64,000 nucleotides of DNA from Monilinia fructicola (lineage: Eukaryota; Ascomycota; Leotiomycetes; Helotiales; Sclerotiniaceae). How positions within the stretch are numbered: position 1 is the stretch's first letter; every line of letters begins with the position of its first letter. Shown here piece by piece: positions 1-12,734 of this stretch. The translations under genes and the position numbers were made by a program. Location of the stretch: positions 1,583,001 through 1,647,000 of the forward strand of contig VICG01000005.1 of assembly GCA_008692225.1 (NCBI GenBank), in the 5' to 3' direction. The notes under the pieces were generated by a model. It saw only the letters and a program-made list of their open reading frames with translations. It made no database searches and was not told where the DNA came from.

Positions 1-3000
1 CTCCCTCAAAGTCAGAATCGCCCATGAAAGAAGCCTCTGTAAAATTACTGTCTTCGCCGCTACCCCCCAAGATGAGGAAGAGGATGAGCATATGGATGAT
101 GCCCCGGATGCTCAATCTGGCTCTGAAGGATCAAGTCCTATACGGCCCATCTTCCGTAAGAGCAGTTTGAATTTTGCTTCCTTGCCTGCGCGAGATCTAT
201 CTAAGAAGAGCCTCGGACATCGTACATCGCGAACCAGTCATCTTGATCAGACAGGTACTAGTTATTATGGCAGACCTACGGGTGGAAAGAGCCTGGGCAA
301 TGTTATGGAAGATCTCGTAAACAAAGATGAGGATGACATGGATGTTGATGACACGCATGGTCCAACTGCACGAGAGGAACCAGAGGCAGGAACATTAATG
401 GCACGCATTCATAACAAGACTTCGACGCAACGTCTCCAGGACCAGATCAGTATGCTTGGCCAGTCTCAACCAACTACTAGGCCAGCATCGAAATCCCTCG
501 TAGGCGGTATCATTACCTCGCGCCAATCCACGCAAGCAGTTCAACCTCCTTCTCCACAGCATGGAGGAGAAGAATCATCACCACAAAGAAAGGAAAAGTC
601 ATTCATCACTCCAGGCGCTTTCCCCGAAGATGAAGATAGCTGGATTGGACCTCCAACAACAGCAGTGAACGAGAAGTTTATCTTCAGTCCTCGTCGTCCT
701 ACAATCGCCAAAACTCACACTGCTGATGTAATGGAGGGGCATACGTGATAAGGAAACTGTTGGTGGATCGGAATTCACACTTCCTAAGAGGGGTGAAGGA
801 AAACAACAATCGCCTGTTCGTGAAACAAATGTACAGGGCCTAACTAAGTCTATCTCGACCTCTTTCATTCCTTCTCCTAAGAGGACGGTTGAACCACGAA
901 GTCCTAACAAATTGACATCGGTCTCCAACCCAAATCTCCCGATTAGTACCATTGATGAGGGTTCGACAACTCCTCCAAGATCTCCCCCAAGAACTCTTCG
1001 GGGAAGCCCTCTCAAAGTTGCCAAGGACAAGTTTTCCTCGATTCTCAAATCTGGAAAAACCTTATTTGCTAGTAGTGCAGCTGCGAGTGCCGAAGCAAAG
1101 ATTGAAACTTTATCACCATCTACAAGAATTGTTCAAAACGCACCTTCCTTTGAAGACGTTCTTCAAAGCGAGGCGAATGATATGGAAGTCTCGTACCCGA
1201 AAATGGATACACGTCTCAATATCGAAGCACACAACAGTATCCAAAGTCCTAGCAAAGCTACCACACGTAGAACACGGGCCTCTACCGAAAAAGAGGAGAA
1301 ACGCAAAGAAGAGGCCGCCAGAGAGGCTAAAGAAGCGCAAAAGATAAATGATCAGTTGGAGAAGGCGCGCATGAAGGTCCAGGTAGACGCGCGTATTTAT
1401 CACCAAGAGCAAGAGCGAGCAGCGGCAATGCAGAGGGAGGTGGCAGCCCGGAAAGAGCAAGAGAAATTGGCCAAGTTGAGCCAAAATGAATTGCCAAAGG
1501 CAAATCGAAGTAGTCCGAGGAGAACAAAGGCTCAATCGGAGGCAGAGGCTATGGCAGCGGCGACGGCCTCTTCTGTCAAATTATCTTCCAGTAAGGATGC
1601 TGATATGACAGATGCATCAACATCTATGCCGCCACCTTCTATTCCAAGGCCAAAATCTCAGATTGGGCGACCACAGGCTAAGCGACCATTGAGACCAGTT
1701 AAGGACACCGCTCCCAAACCTAAGGCGCCAGCGACCGTTATACGTGTGGACACGGGTTCCTCACGTGGTCAGCAGTATCATCCATCTAACGCAACACTTG
1801 CAGCAACCTTGGAACAATCATTACAAGCTTCTCAACCCGGACACCTGCGAAACAAAGCTAGCAACAGTTCACTGCAAAGCAAATCCTCGACTAATAGCTT
1901 CAAGGCACAAGCTAACAAAGCTCTGGAAGCAGCTGCAAGGAAGAAGGAAGCGGATGAGCTCGCTGCCCAACAAAGAAGGGATGCGAAGTTAGAAATAGAA
2001 CGCCAACGAGCCGCTGCCAAGGAAGAGCAAAGACGACAAAATGAGCTCACTACCAAGCGTGACCAAGAGCGTCAACGGGAGCAGCAAAAGGAAATCAGTC
2101 TCAGTGAGGCCAATAAGAAAGCTATTGAAAGGGCGAAGCAAAAGAGAGCTCCTCCACCAGCCATCCGACCGCAGCAAAATGCCGATCAATGGCTTGAGAA
2201 GTCATTGCCACCAGTCCCAACCCAACGAAACGACCTAGGCGGACAAGCTAAAGCTACCCGTGTAAATACTGCCAAAGCACCACCAAAGAGACCTTTACAA
2301 GAGAACAACGAAGAACCCGCTCGACCAGCAATTCAGCGAAGTGGACCATCAAATCATGGTGATATCCGCAACAAACGTCAAAGGACCAATGAGTATCTCG
2401 ATGAGGAGGATGAATTAACCGAGTCTCATCCTAAAATGACTGCTCCCCCCGATCCGCCAATCCAGTATTCGTCCCAAGGTAAGCCCATATCAATTATCAG
2501 TCGGGTATCGCATGCTGACTCAAGACAGGAGATGCCCACAAAGTCACTGTTTGCAAGTGGATATGCTCATGCTCCACCACCTGCTAATTTGCAAAGATCA
2601 ACTATTGTATCACAACACCAAAATAAGGTCGGGAATCCCATGGATATGACACAGGTTTCGAAAGGAGCTATCCCATTTGCATCGAGCTCGAATGGACAGT
2701 CGTACAAAACTCCAGCACGCACTGCAAGTTATGCCTCAGCAAAGGCCGCAAGATCTGCAGCCAAATCATCACCACGATACGAGAACGGAGAAAAACATTG
2801 TTCTTCCAGAAATCCCCAGTGACAGTGAAGATGATGACGACGAAGATGAAGAGAAAGAAAAGAAAGAATTCCAGGGTCTTGGTTGGACCGATTCTCCCGA
2901 GATACGCAAGCAATTAGCGCTCCAAGAATCCATTGATCCGTCTAAGATCTTTGGACGGCCTCAAGCTTTGAATATGGAAAGAGGTGTTTGACAAGAGCAA

Positions 3001-3148
3001 GGATCGATTCCATAAATTCCGAGCCAGGACATCCAGTGCCAACTGGAGTGGGTCTGACCGTCTCACGGAAGAGGAGGTCCGTAAGGATTTGGAAGGGAGA
3101 GATCGTGTAAGAAGGCAAGGGGGTTGGACTTACGATGCCTCGTTTTAA
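1..3148 (+). CDS. SLI15: Inner centromere protein (INCENP/Sli15), 5'-truncated by window edge, four frame breaks
   Basis: This is the scaffold of the chromosomal passenger complex, which binds and activates Aurora kinase (Ipl1) at centromeres and spindle. The C-terminal IN-box is plain: LPEIPSDSED, then GWTDSPEIRKQL, DPSKIFG and LNMEEVF across 2800-2990. A basic tail ending WTYDASF follows, with the stop at 3146-3148. The middle (about 1280-1480 and 1900-2150) is rich in Glu, Lys, Arg and Gln, as expected for the long helical segment of INCENP. SP/PR-rich disordered sequence precedes it. The start codon lies before the window. Reading requires changing frame at C-run 63-68 (one base missing), G-run 736-739, A-run 2791-2795 and AAA 2978-2980 (one extra base each). 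After correction, 3-3148 is 1048 codons including the stop. The second break could instead be a tiny intron ending near 736, but its donor would be poor. A real pseudogene is possible but unlikely for an essential gene. Confidence 0.85.
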
Positions 3149-4373
3149 CTGGAGAGTTTGATTTAGTTGGGCGACTTGTGGTCCTTGGTATCGCTTCAAG
3201 AGTTTCATGATAGATGCTCGTGTACCTCTTACGTTTTGATCAGGTTGAATCATGGCAGGGAACAACATCACAGCTGGATGGTTTGCCTTCTCGAATCTGG
3301 GATTCTATCGCTTGGTTAGGATTATCGCCAGGCTTCTTGTGGGTTGGTGTTGGAGTAGGATTTGATTTTTCACGGGCATTTTGGGGACACAAGAACAAAT
3401 GAGGCGAAGATTAATCGTTTTCGCAGGTCTGGAGTAACTACCTAGTACTAAGTGGAAAGAAACAATGAAAGACGAATGGAACAAATTCAATGATTGTGAG
3501 TTTCTCTCGTGACTTGGATGTGATGAGTTGAGGCTATTCACACTATTTCATCAGCAGACATCATGTGGTTTGTATACCTGCTGAATGGTACCAGCTCAAT
3601 ACTGTAGCCCCTCCCTGGCTGCTTGAAATAATTCTTAGGACGTAGGTTGGTGGACAAGTATTATGTATTCCGCAGTCATCCAACATGTTGATTTCTTGAG
3701 CTTGGAAAATCATTTTTTCCTAAATAGTCCAAGGACGTAACCATGTTACATGAAGAGACAAGTGAGTGATTCGCAGGCTTAGATGTCTGCATGGCAGGCA
3801 TACGAGTATCTTTCATCTCTCTATAAATACTTACTTGTGTTTGCTCCGTAACGACATATCATGCCTTATACGACGACTACACATACATGCATACAGAGTT
3901 ACAGAGTTACAGAGTCGAAGGTTGAACGCTTCTGCTTCTCCTTCTGGTCCTTGTACTGTACCGTACCGTACCTACCTTGTATGGATTGGTGAATGCCAGG
4001 GAGCATTATCCCTTTTTGGCTATTGGGATGATGTATGGGATGATGAAGATTGATTTGATTTGATTTGATTTGATTTATTTGTATTAATAAGTATTAAGTC
4101 TTAAGTATTAGCTGGAGAGAGTGAAGGTGAAGGTGAAGATTTATTGATTGATTTATTGACCGCCTTCCTTGTTTGATTTTACTTGGCTATGGATTGATGC
4201 CATCAGGACCTAGGTACCTAGGTAGGTACCTAGTAATTTAAGTAATTGGAAGTGGGTAGGCAGGCGGGTAGATAGGTAGGTAGGTAGCTGGAGGTGCTAG
4301 GTACGGTGTGGTGGTGGTGTATAATGAAATTAATATTAAAGGCATTATAATCTATAATTACAGTGTGTGTTGA

Positions 4374-4490
4374 CTATATTTGCTATATTTGCTATATTTG
4401 CTATATTTGCTATATTTGCTATATTTGCTATATTTGCTATATTTGCTATATTTGCTATATTTGCTATATTTGCTATATTTGCTATATTTT
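4374..4490. repeat. 9-bp tandem array, unit CTATATTTG
   Basis: Thirteen near-perfect copies of CTATATTTG occupy exactly 117 bases. A looser continuation with unit CTATATTTA runs to about 4600. The array makes an artificial open frame of repeating Leu-Tyr residues that should not be annotated as protein. Confidence 0.95.
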
Positions 4491-4598
4491 AATTTAATTT
4501 ACTATATTACTATATTTGCTATATTTGCTATATTTATTTACTATATTTACTATATTTACTATATTTACTATATTTACTATATTTATACTATATTTACT

Positions 4599-4681
4599 AT
4601 ATAGACTAAAATATTTACTATATAGACTAAATATTTACTATATAGACTAAATATTTACTATATAGACTAAATATTTACTAT
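4599..4681. repeat. 20-bp tandem array, unit TATAGACTAAATATTTACTA
   Basis: About four copies of a 20-bp AT-rich unit directly follow the 9-bp array. The first copy has one extra A. The unit contains the CTATAT core of the neighbouring array, so it probably arose by expansion of a variant of it. Confidence 0.9.
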
Positions 4682-5400
4682 CTTAATATATAGATGGATA
4701 CAATCTTAAGATTTGAATCAACTAAATGTCTCTATAAATGTTTTTTAAATACCTAGACACTAATAAAATTATCATCCACACCCAAACATCATCTCAAATC
4801 ATTCATATCTGGTGATACTTCTTTCTACACACCTACTAGGTATCCCGTCTTACACAGTCTCTATAACAAACAGGCCATCAACCTTTTGGACCATGAAAAG
4901 CCTAGAGGTACCTAGGTAACCAGGTACATGAATAAATCAATATAAATAAATGCCTCAATGCCCTCCCTCCTTACATATACCATGCCATTTCCATTCCCAT
5001 TCCCATTCCCATTCGATCCAGTCAAAAAGTCTCAAGATATCAATCATCCTCTCATCTCACCAATGCCACCAATGCCATAAATGCTAGCCACAAAGATGAC
5101 GTACACGCACAAGGTCAACCGACGTGCGGGTACAAGGCCAAATGAAAGGTCACAGGCTGCAGCTAACCTTGAATCTAACGTAGAAGACCGTTACGATGCA
5201 GATGGATGGGAGATGCATATGTCGATCTTCAGAGATCCAACATGCAGTTACTTTGGTTTTAGTATGATTGTCGAGTAAGACCTGGCTGGTCTGACCTCCC
5301 CCAGTGCTCCTAAAGAGGGGCAGGCGCTGGGAACTTGGGAAGAGGAGGGATGGATGCAACGACTTTGCACACCAAGAGATAGATGCTCTTCCTTGTCATG

Positions 5401-5551
5401 CTCACAACCTCACAACCTCACACGTTCACACGTTCACACGTTCACAACTTCACAACTTCACAACTTCACCAACTTCACCACTTCACACTTCACAACTTCA
5501 CCACTTCACAACTTCACAACTTCACTTCACACTCACATTCACAACTTCACA
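5401..5551. repeat. Irregular TTCACAAC/TTCACACG repeat
   Basis: Degenerate tandem copies of an 8- to 9-base CACAACTT or CACACGTT unit cover about 150 bases. All three forward frames are open across it only because the repeat lacks stop codons, so no coding function is supported. Confidence 0.85.
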
Positions 5552-6745
5552 TCCAAGGTAGCTACTACTTCCAGGTTACTAGGGAGTTCTCATTGTAGTC
5601 CCTGGCCTGGTATGTTTCAGGTGATGTTCGTGTCTACCTAGGTAGGTCCCTAGCATTTCTTGTATTCGTCATCACCTGTCTCCATCGGTCGCAGGTACGT
5701 ACAGCTGGAGTACTAGATGATCTTATTATTAGGATCAGGTTCGCTCGTTCTTTCTTGTCACGTTTTCAGGGTTTTCACACGTACTGTATTAAGGTTACCT
5801 TACCTAGGTATTGTTTACTTGTTAGTATCTAGATAGGTGGTCGGTGATTCATAGCTAAGGTTATAAAGGCTTTACCGTAAAACAAATGCAACCCAACAAC
5901 GCACGCTTCGACAATAGAATACTCCAGAGCTACCTAGTACTTATTATATGATCATACTGTCACACTATCATATTATCATATCACATTACAATCCTTTCAC
6001 ACTTTCACGCTTCTACACGTCCACACTACGATACTTCCACACTTCTACACGCCCACACTCCCACACTCCCACACTCCCACACTTCCACATTACACTACCA
6101 AACCTGGAACTAATAATAACCTTGGAACTATCCTATCCTATCCTATCCTATCCACCATATCACCCTACTTTTCAGATACTAGTCAGGTATCACAGTCCAA
6201 AAAAATAATATCAGCTCTTACCATCTTACTACCAAACACCCTCGGATTGATAAACCATTCCCTTCACCTCATCCTCATCCTCATCCTCATCCTCAACCTC
6301 AACCCTATGTGAAATTCAATTCACATTCAACTCGAATTCAATCCAACCTTCATTTGCCAACCAGCGTACCTGTGATCAAATATATCAGTCAGGGCTGTTC
6401 AAGAAAGATCCTTCATAATTCTAAGTTGTGTCGGAAATTATCAAAACCCACCTAATTCGACCTGTGCAGAATAAAAAGGGTAGCTGGGCCAACCCAACCA
6501 AGAAAGATTGTTCCAGTTCCTTTCGACACCACCAAAATTTCAAAACGCTCCTCATATTCTCATATCGTCATACCATCACCCTCAGTTTCCGAATGATCTT
6601 CAGTGTATCGATCAATCAACGTTCATCAAACTTACTTTCCCATTGTTCCATATCAGGTCGAATAACGGGAACAAGTGGAAACCCGACAACTTTGCCAAAT
6701 TGTTTGGTGCTGTGCAACTGAGTCTGGTCTGACCTTCCCTTCAAG

Positions 6746-9700
6746 ATGGTGAAGGCAGATTTTGATCGGGATTACTATGCGGATCTCGAGATTGATCAAG
6801 GTGCTTCAATTAATGAGATTAAGAAGCAGTTTAGGAAGCTTGGTATAAACCCCTCCTAGAGACCGTAGAGACGGTATTCTTCCCCGCACTCAGCGCTGAC
6901 TTTTGATCTTGACAGCTCTCGTGTATCACCCAGATAGGAATCTAGGAAATGAAAGCGATATGAATGCTAAATTTCAAGCTATACAGTCCGCACACGAAGT
7001 GCTTACAGATCCGCTAGAGAGACAACGATACGATGATATGCGATCCAGGGTGCGGTATACGACAGCGTCCGCTTTCAGATCCACGAAGGGTAATCCTTAT
7101 TCGAATTATGGCTCCGAATACCCTCGCCCCCCCAAACCACCACCGTATCGACCAAATAGAAATCCTCCTCCGCAATCTGCAGGCGCCGCGAGATACTCGA
7201 CTTTTCAGACACCCAGACAATCAGCCAGCGCGGCGGCACAAGAGGGGGCCGAGGCAAGGAAGAGTACGTTCAATGCATGGGAGAGCATGAAGGGTCATCA
7301 GAAGACATCCTCAGCTTCTTACAGAACGGGATCCGGCCCAACGTGGAATACGCCAAAGGCAGGGCCCAAGGAGCACGTTCCTCAATCGAGCCGAGAAGAG
7401 AGCAGTAGTTTCAAATACAACGTCCCCCCGAGACCCAGGCCAGGCTTTGAAGATTTCAGGTCGGATTCGTACCATGCACGAAATCCAAGTAACCCTCCGC
7501 CTATACCCAAACGAAATGGGTTCATGCCGAGCAATCCAGGTGCGGATGAGCCATCTGCGGGCAAGGGCAATTACTCCACCTCCCGCATCAATCGAAGCGT
7601 GCCGCCACCCCCTCCACCAAGGGTGACACCCTCGCCTGAACCAGAGGAGGAAGAAAAGCATACCCCAGCACCTGCTCCACCGGTCAACCATACGACTCGT
7701 CCATCGACAAAGCCCAGTGATCCTTTGCGACAGTTTAGAGCGGGAGAAGATCCACCCTATGAGCCGCGTCTCAGTACGCCATATGCCAGCTCCGGAGGAG
7801 AAAAGTTCGACCCCTTTGACGCAGCCAATCTAGGCAGATCGAAGAGTACTCGCGAGGAGTTTGCGGAACCAAAACCCAAAAAGTCTGTTCCCAGAGCAGG
7901 ATCTGATCCAAATATAGGCTCCCCGCGTCCCAATGGTACTCCAAAAAACAGCACTACTAAAAATGGCCCTCCCAAGAATGGTACTCAAAAGCCAACGCCG
8001 GCATTCGCAACCTCACCCGATTCATCGGATTCGGGAAATGGCCCGGAGATCGATCCTCAGAAACCGCGAGTATTTGCCAAGCCTAGGAAACCCACACCCG
8101 CCCAAGAGCAAAGGCAGCCAGATGCTGCAGCACCAGGACCTCCAAGTCAAAGTAAGAGATCCTCTCTCCGGGACTTTCAACAGTGGATGAAAGACAGCCC
8201 TAACTCCAAAAACCCGCCGATTGTTAATCCCTACGCAGATGGACCTCCAGCACAAGAAGAGCCCAAACCCCAACCTTCAATGTATGAAACTTCTTCTAAG
8301 TACACTGCTTCTAACCCCCAAGAGCGGCCCCATTATGTCAAGCGTGCATCATTTTCTGGAACCCCCCTACGTCAACCTCTTTCCTATTCTAACGGCATGC
8401 ATGATGCACACAAAGCCAAGTATCCAGGATCTTTTACCGCTCCAAGAGAAAATCCGACGGCATCGCCTCCTAGTGGAGGTTCTTCTCATTCTTCAGATGA
8501 CTTTCAACATGGCCAGAAGGATAAGCGGCGTCGCCACGGCGATGCATCCACCCATAGCTTGAATTCTTTCGAGGCTATTCAACATAACCTCCTCAGCCAG
8601 CTGGTAGGAAACAAGAAGTTAGCCGAAGCTGCTCATGAAAACAGTCATGCAAAGCCAGTTGAGAGTGCCAACCACCAGGCCCACGATGACAAGACCACAC
8701 ATTCGTTTAGATCGACGTCGGCTGAGAGTAGTAATTTTTATCAAGTGGCCGAGTTTCGTCCCTAAATCTCAATCTGCATTTTCCGCTGGCGATTCACGTT
8801 TAAATTCTTTGCTATTGGACAAGTTGAATGCCCATGCTAACATCAATTTCTCAAAATAGCTTCTCTATGAAATTAGATGATGAAACATTCTCTCCCACTC
8901 GACCAAATGCTTTCCCTCGGCTAGTGCAGATAGCATCAATACCAAATTCTCTTCCGAGGAGTGGCATGGAAAATTTGAAGCTGGTGGTGATTATTTCGTC
9001 CCAGAACAGAAGACTACTCAGATCCCCCTTCACTCTCGTGTTCGCACTCAGTCAAGCAGCAGTCGGTCAAGAGGCCGCTCTCCGGTCAAAAGTCGCTCTG
9101 CCGATTCCAAACCATTTCCTTCCAGGCCTGGCTCAGATACACCAATTGAATCTCCTGGTGGCACCAAGTTTTCTGCGCAAGATTGGGCGGAAACATTCAA
9201 GCCTCAGACATTCGCTCCTCCATCAGTCCCATCGCCAACTAAATCCTCTGTTCCTTCGAGAGTTGGGTCTCGGAAACCAAGGGTACCTATTGCTAAGGCC
9301 ACTGTTGGCTCTGCTACTGTCGTCATTGAAGATGATAGTGATGACTCAGATGAAAAGCCGCTCTTTAAAGTAGAGCCCCGAATACTCCAAAACCGCCAAA
9401 CAGCCCAGATGCGATGGATGTCGACTCTCCTCCTCCGGCTACACCAGCTCCACCACCAACTCAAGCTCCACCCGCACAAGCTCCACCCGCACAAGCTCCA
9501 CCCGCACAAGCTCCCCAGCACAAGCTCCCCCAGCACAAGCTCCACCCGCACAAGCTCAATCGCCAAAGGCTAATCGTGGACTCAAGATCAACACTGAACA
9601 ACTCAAACGAGCTGCAGCCCCATCTCAATCTCCTGTCGATACAGAGAGCTTGAAAGTCGAGTTTGATGACTTAAATATCAAAGAGCTACTTTCGTCCCTT

Positions 9701-10066
9701 GATCTACCACCACCTCCAACTGCTCCAAGATATCCACACGAATCGAATGCAGCACTGTCACAGGGTATTTATTTATCGTCATTTACAGCTTACATGGTGG
9801 ATTGGGATCTTTTCTCCAAACGCATGATGCTACACCTTATTGCTCGCAAGAATCAGAACGATGGGCTAGGATCAAATCGCTGGGAACATCCACAAGGCCT
9901 CGACATTTATAGACGTGGTCTCAAAGAAGACGGAGCAGTTATGAGTCACTGGGTTGCAGCCATGGCAAGCCATGATCAAGCCATGAAAGAATATGCTATC
10001 CACAAGGAACGTTTCAATATGGCCGAGGGCCGTGACAGGGATCGACCAAGAAAGAAGACACACTAA
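6746..10066 (+). CDS. DnaJ (Hsp40) domain protein with long disordered middle, one intron, five frame breaks
   Basis: The N-terminal J domain (residues about 8-73) would stimulate an Hsp70 ATPase. It begins MVKADFDRDYYADLEI, carries the diagnostic HPD in YHPDRN, and ends in HEVLTDPLERQRYDD. An intron at 6843-6915 (donor GTATAA, acceptor GACAG) joins FRKL to ALVYHPDRN in phase. The following ~800 residues are Pro/Ser-rich, with PPPPPP and APPAQ runs. The C-terminal ~140 residues look folded and conserved (FTAYMVDWDLFSKRMMLH, then RWEHPQGLDIYRRGL). The reading frame must be shifted at 8760-8762 and 8853-8856 (one extra base each), and at 8914-8916, 9376-9379 and 9513-9516 (one missing base each). 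The corrected length is 1083 codons including the stop. I recognise it as a large J protein typical of filamentous fungi but know no symbol or specific client. Confidence 0.85.
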
Positions 10067-11007
10067 TCAGCATTTTGCGTGGTCTTGTTTAATGGTATTA
10101 GTATTTCGGTGGTGGGGTGGTTTATTTTGACTTTTTGTTATTTGTGAGTATTATTTATCTAGAGACCTTTATGAAATTCATAGTGGACATCGATGAGGGC
10201 AAAAACTCAACGAAAACACCAAAAAAAGTGATATGGTGGAGGGGGTTTCTGGAGATTACATGGAATGGGTGCAATGGTGGATTTTATTGGCGGAATACAA
10301 AAAGGATTTTATTTACTGGTATGGTTTGGACGTTCTGGTTCTGGTTCTGGTTCTGGTTCCTTCTCGATTACATTGTTCGTTGGTTTTATTGATTGATTGG
10401 CATTGAATGGCTTCTTTTCCAGATACCCCTTGGGATGAGGATGGATTGGCATACATATAAGGATTCTCTTCTTCATTTGCTTGCTATTGTTTGGCAATAA
10501 CGAAGATATGATGCGTGGATGGATGACAAGATGTTCACGGATGTTTATGGATGGGTGGATCCAGCATGCATACAGACGTAGAGCACAGTTTAGAAAAATA
10601 ACTCTGTAATTATAGTGACTTCTTTTGAGATGTCTCCCTTCTCTTTTTTTTCTTTTGGTGACGAGTGTGTCGATTCATGAGGTTTGACCTGGTCAAGTTC
10701 CGAGCATGCACATGGCGCATGTGCGATCCAGGGAAGGAATCGTTCTAGCGCTGGTTGTATAGCGGCGTGGTCTCTTGATCTCTCTGCACGAGAGCGAATA
10801 AATTTGTATTGAAGTGAGGTGGGGTGAGGTGGGGTGGGTGAGGTGAGGTGGGGTGAGGGAGAAGAGGGAGAAGAGGGCCGTGGAGAGAGGACAAGGTATG
10901 CTTGCATGGGGAGGGGGGGAGGGGAGGGGTTCGATAGCATTTTTGTTGGATGAATGCCGAGAGAGAGAGAGAGGGGGGGGAGGGGGAGAGAGAGAATCAT
11001 TTGATAC

Positions 11008-11136
11008 TTGACGGGTGGATGAGTGGGTGGTGAGTGGGTGGTGAGTGGGTGGGTGAGTGGGTGAGTGGGTGAGTGGGTGAGTGGGTGAGTGGGTGAGTGG
11101 GTGAGTGGGTGAGTGGGTGAATGGGTGAGTGGGTGT
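11008..11136. repeat. GTGAGTGG-type tandem repeat
   Basis: Roughly fifteen copies of an 8-bp unit GTGAGTGG occur, with occasional 4-bp slips. It is purine-rich on the plus strand and adjoins further G-rich runs at 10900-10990. Confidence 0.9.
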
Positions 11137-11718
11137 AGATTGGTTGGTGGTTGGTCGATTAATGTGCATGTTTAGATTAGATTCATTCGATGGAGTGAGA
11201 TGGGGTTTGATTAATAATGTTTGCTGTTTGGTGTTTGGTGTGTGATGTGATGTGAAGTATGGGAGAGGTGAGGTACGAAAGAGATGAGGTATGAAAGAGG
11301 TGAGGTGAGGTATGAAATATGATGTTTGTTAAGTAATTTGGTGTTTGTATATATTTTTGTGTGTGTTTCTGTATGTGTATTGTGAGATTTAGGATGGGAT
11401 GGGATGGGATAGGATAGGATAGGATAGAGTATATACGCAGCAGAAATACTTTTCATGTAGGAAGGAGTTTGTTGTTTGGGTTGTATTCTGGGGTTTGTGC
11501 GTTGTGTTTTGGGGTGTTTTGGTTGTCACTAGAGAGGAGTAAGGAATGGAAGGAATGGAGCGTTTGCTTGTAGGTGGGGTGGGAGGTAGGGGTTGGCTGT
11601 GTGTCCTCTATTTTTGGAGGAAAAAAGGGGGGAGGGGAAAGGAGAGGAGAGGAACGCATTTCATAATATCTCATTAAGCGAATCTTTCTCTTCTTTCTTT
11701 TTATTTTCTTATCCTTTT

Positions 11719-11880
11719 ATTCTCTCTATTCTCTCTATTCTTCTCTATTCTCTCTATTCTCTCTATTCTCTCTATTCTCTCTATTCTCTCTATTCTCTCT
11801 ATTCTCTCTATTCTCTCTATTCTCTCTATTCTCTCTATTCTCTCTATTCTCTCTATTCTCTCTATTCTCTCTATTCTCTT
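11719..11880. repeat. 9-bp tandem array, unit TCTCTATTC
   Basis: About seventeen copies of a 9-bp pyrimidine-rich unit are present, interrupted once near 11740. On the minus strand it reads as a Glu-Asn-Arg repeat, an artefact of the period being a multiple of three. Confidence 0.95.
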
Positions 11881-12238
11881 TCATAGGTCCTTCACTCCTT
11901 GGATATTTGAATCCTGGAACAATCATCCTCATCATCATCTAACAAACAAACAACCACATCCCCAACTTTTATCCTACCACCACCACCACCCGTACCCAAA
12001 CCGCGAAGCAAGAATCACGCCGCGCGCATCCTCTCTCTTGGAACAGCCCATCGACGTCACAATAGGGCTTTCCACCATCCAAATGCAGCGCAGCACATCG
12101 CATGTCCTTCCCGTGGCCGCGCATGATGGATTTATACGGTACAGTCGGATGGATGGCCGTTGTTCAGCAGGGCCTGTGGCTGTGTTGTGTGTGTTGTGGA
12201 TTCTGGTGCATTGCCAGGTAGGTTGGTTGGTCGATTGT

Positions 12239-12274
12239 AGAGCAGAGCAGAGCAGAGCAGAGCAGAGCAGAGCA
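12239..12274. repeat. AGAGC pentanucleotide repeat
   Basis: Seven perfect copies of AGAGC are followed by a diverged copy. Confidence 0.9.
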
Positions 12275-12672
12275 TAGTATCGTGGCACATGGCGGTTTCT
12301 ATAACTTCTTATGTAAGGTTATGAGTACTCGTTTAGTTAGATTCTATATATACATACACAAAATATAGATATACCGCCATGACAACTTGCGAATATCGGC
12401 ATGGGAGGGTCTGGGGGGTATTAGCTTGGGTTTGGATAGCTGCGGGATGGTGTGGTGGATTTGGGGGAGTGGGTGCTGCTGTTTTTTGGTGTTCTTTTGA
12501 GTTTGGGGTTTTGGCTTGGTGTTGGTGTTGGTGTTGGTGTGGTGTTGGTTTTGGGTTTGGTTTTGTTGAGATTATTGATTATTGTGATTATATCAACAAT
12601 ACGTTATTGTCTTAATTCATCGAGATAATTTATTCCACTTCGGTAAAGAATTGCTTTCTCTCCTTCGCTTTC

Positions 12673-12673
<1 letters not shown>

Positions 12674-12734
<61 letters not shown>
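12674..12734. repeat. 61-nt uninterrupted poly-C tract
   Basis: Every base from 12674 to 12734 is C (poly-G on the other strand). Flanks are TTTCT on the left and TATTTC on the right. It creates a false proline run in one open frame. Such a run would form G-quadruplex or i-motif structures and is also a common site of assembly error. Confidence 0.97.

Larger units (their letters stand above)
3149..6745. other. Intergenic region rich in simple repeats
   Basis: No supportable gene is present. The region holds AT-rich tandem arrays at 4374-4681 and a TTCACAAC-type array at 5401-5551. CCTAGG-centred palindromes occur near 4205-4230, 4905-4920, 5636-5650 and 5805. The last few hundred bases before 6746 are the likely promoter and leader of the DnaJ gene. 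Short open frames here follow the repeats and look fortuitous. Confidence 0.6.

Noticed and set aside
599..1048. Minus-strand open frame of about 149 codons opposite INCENP
   Set aside because: It lies antisense to a well-supported coding region, spans one of its frame breaks, and shows no domain.
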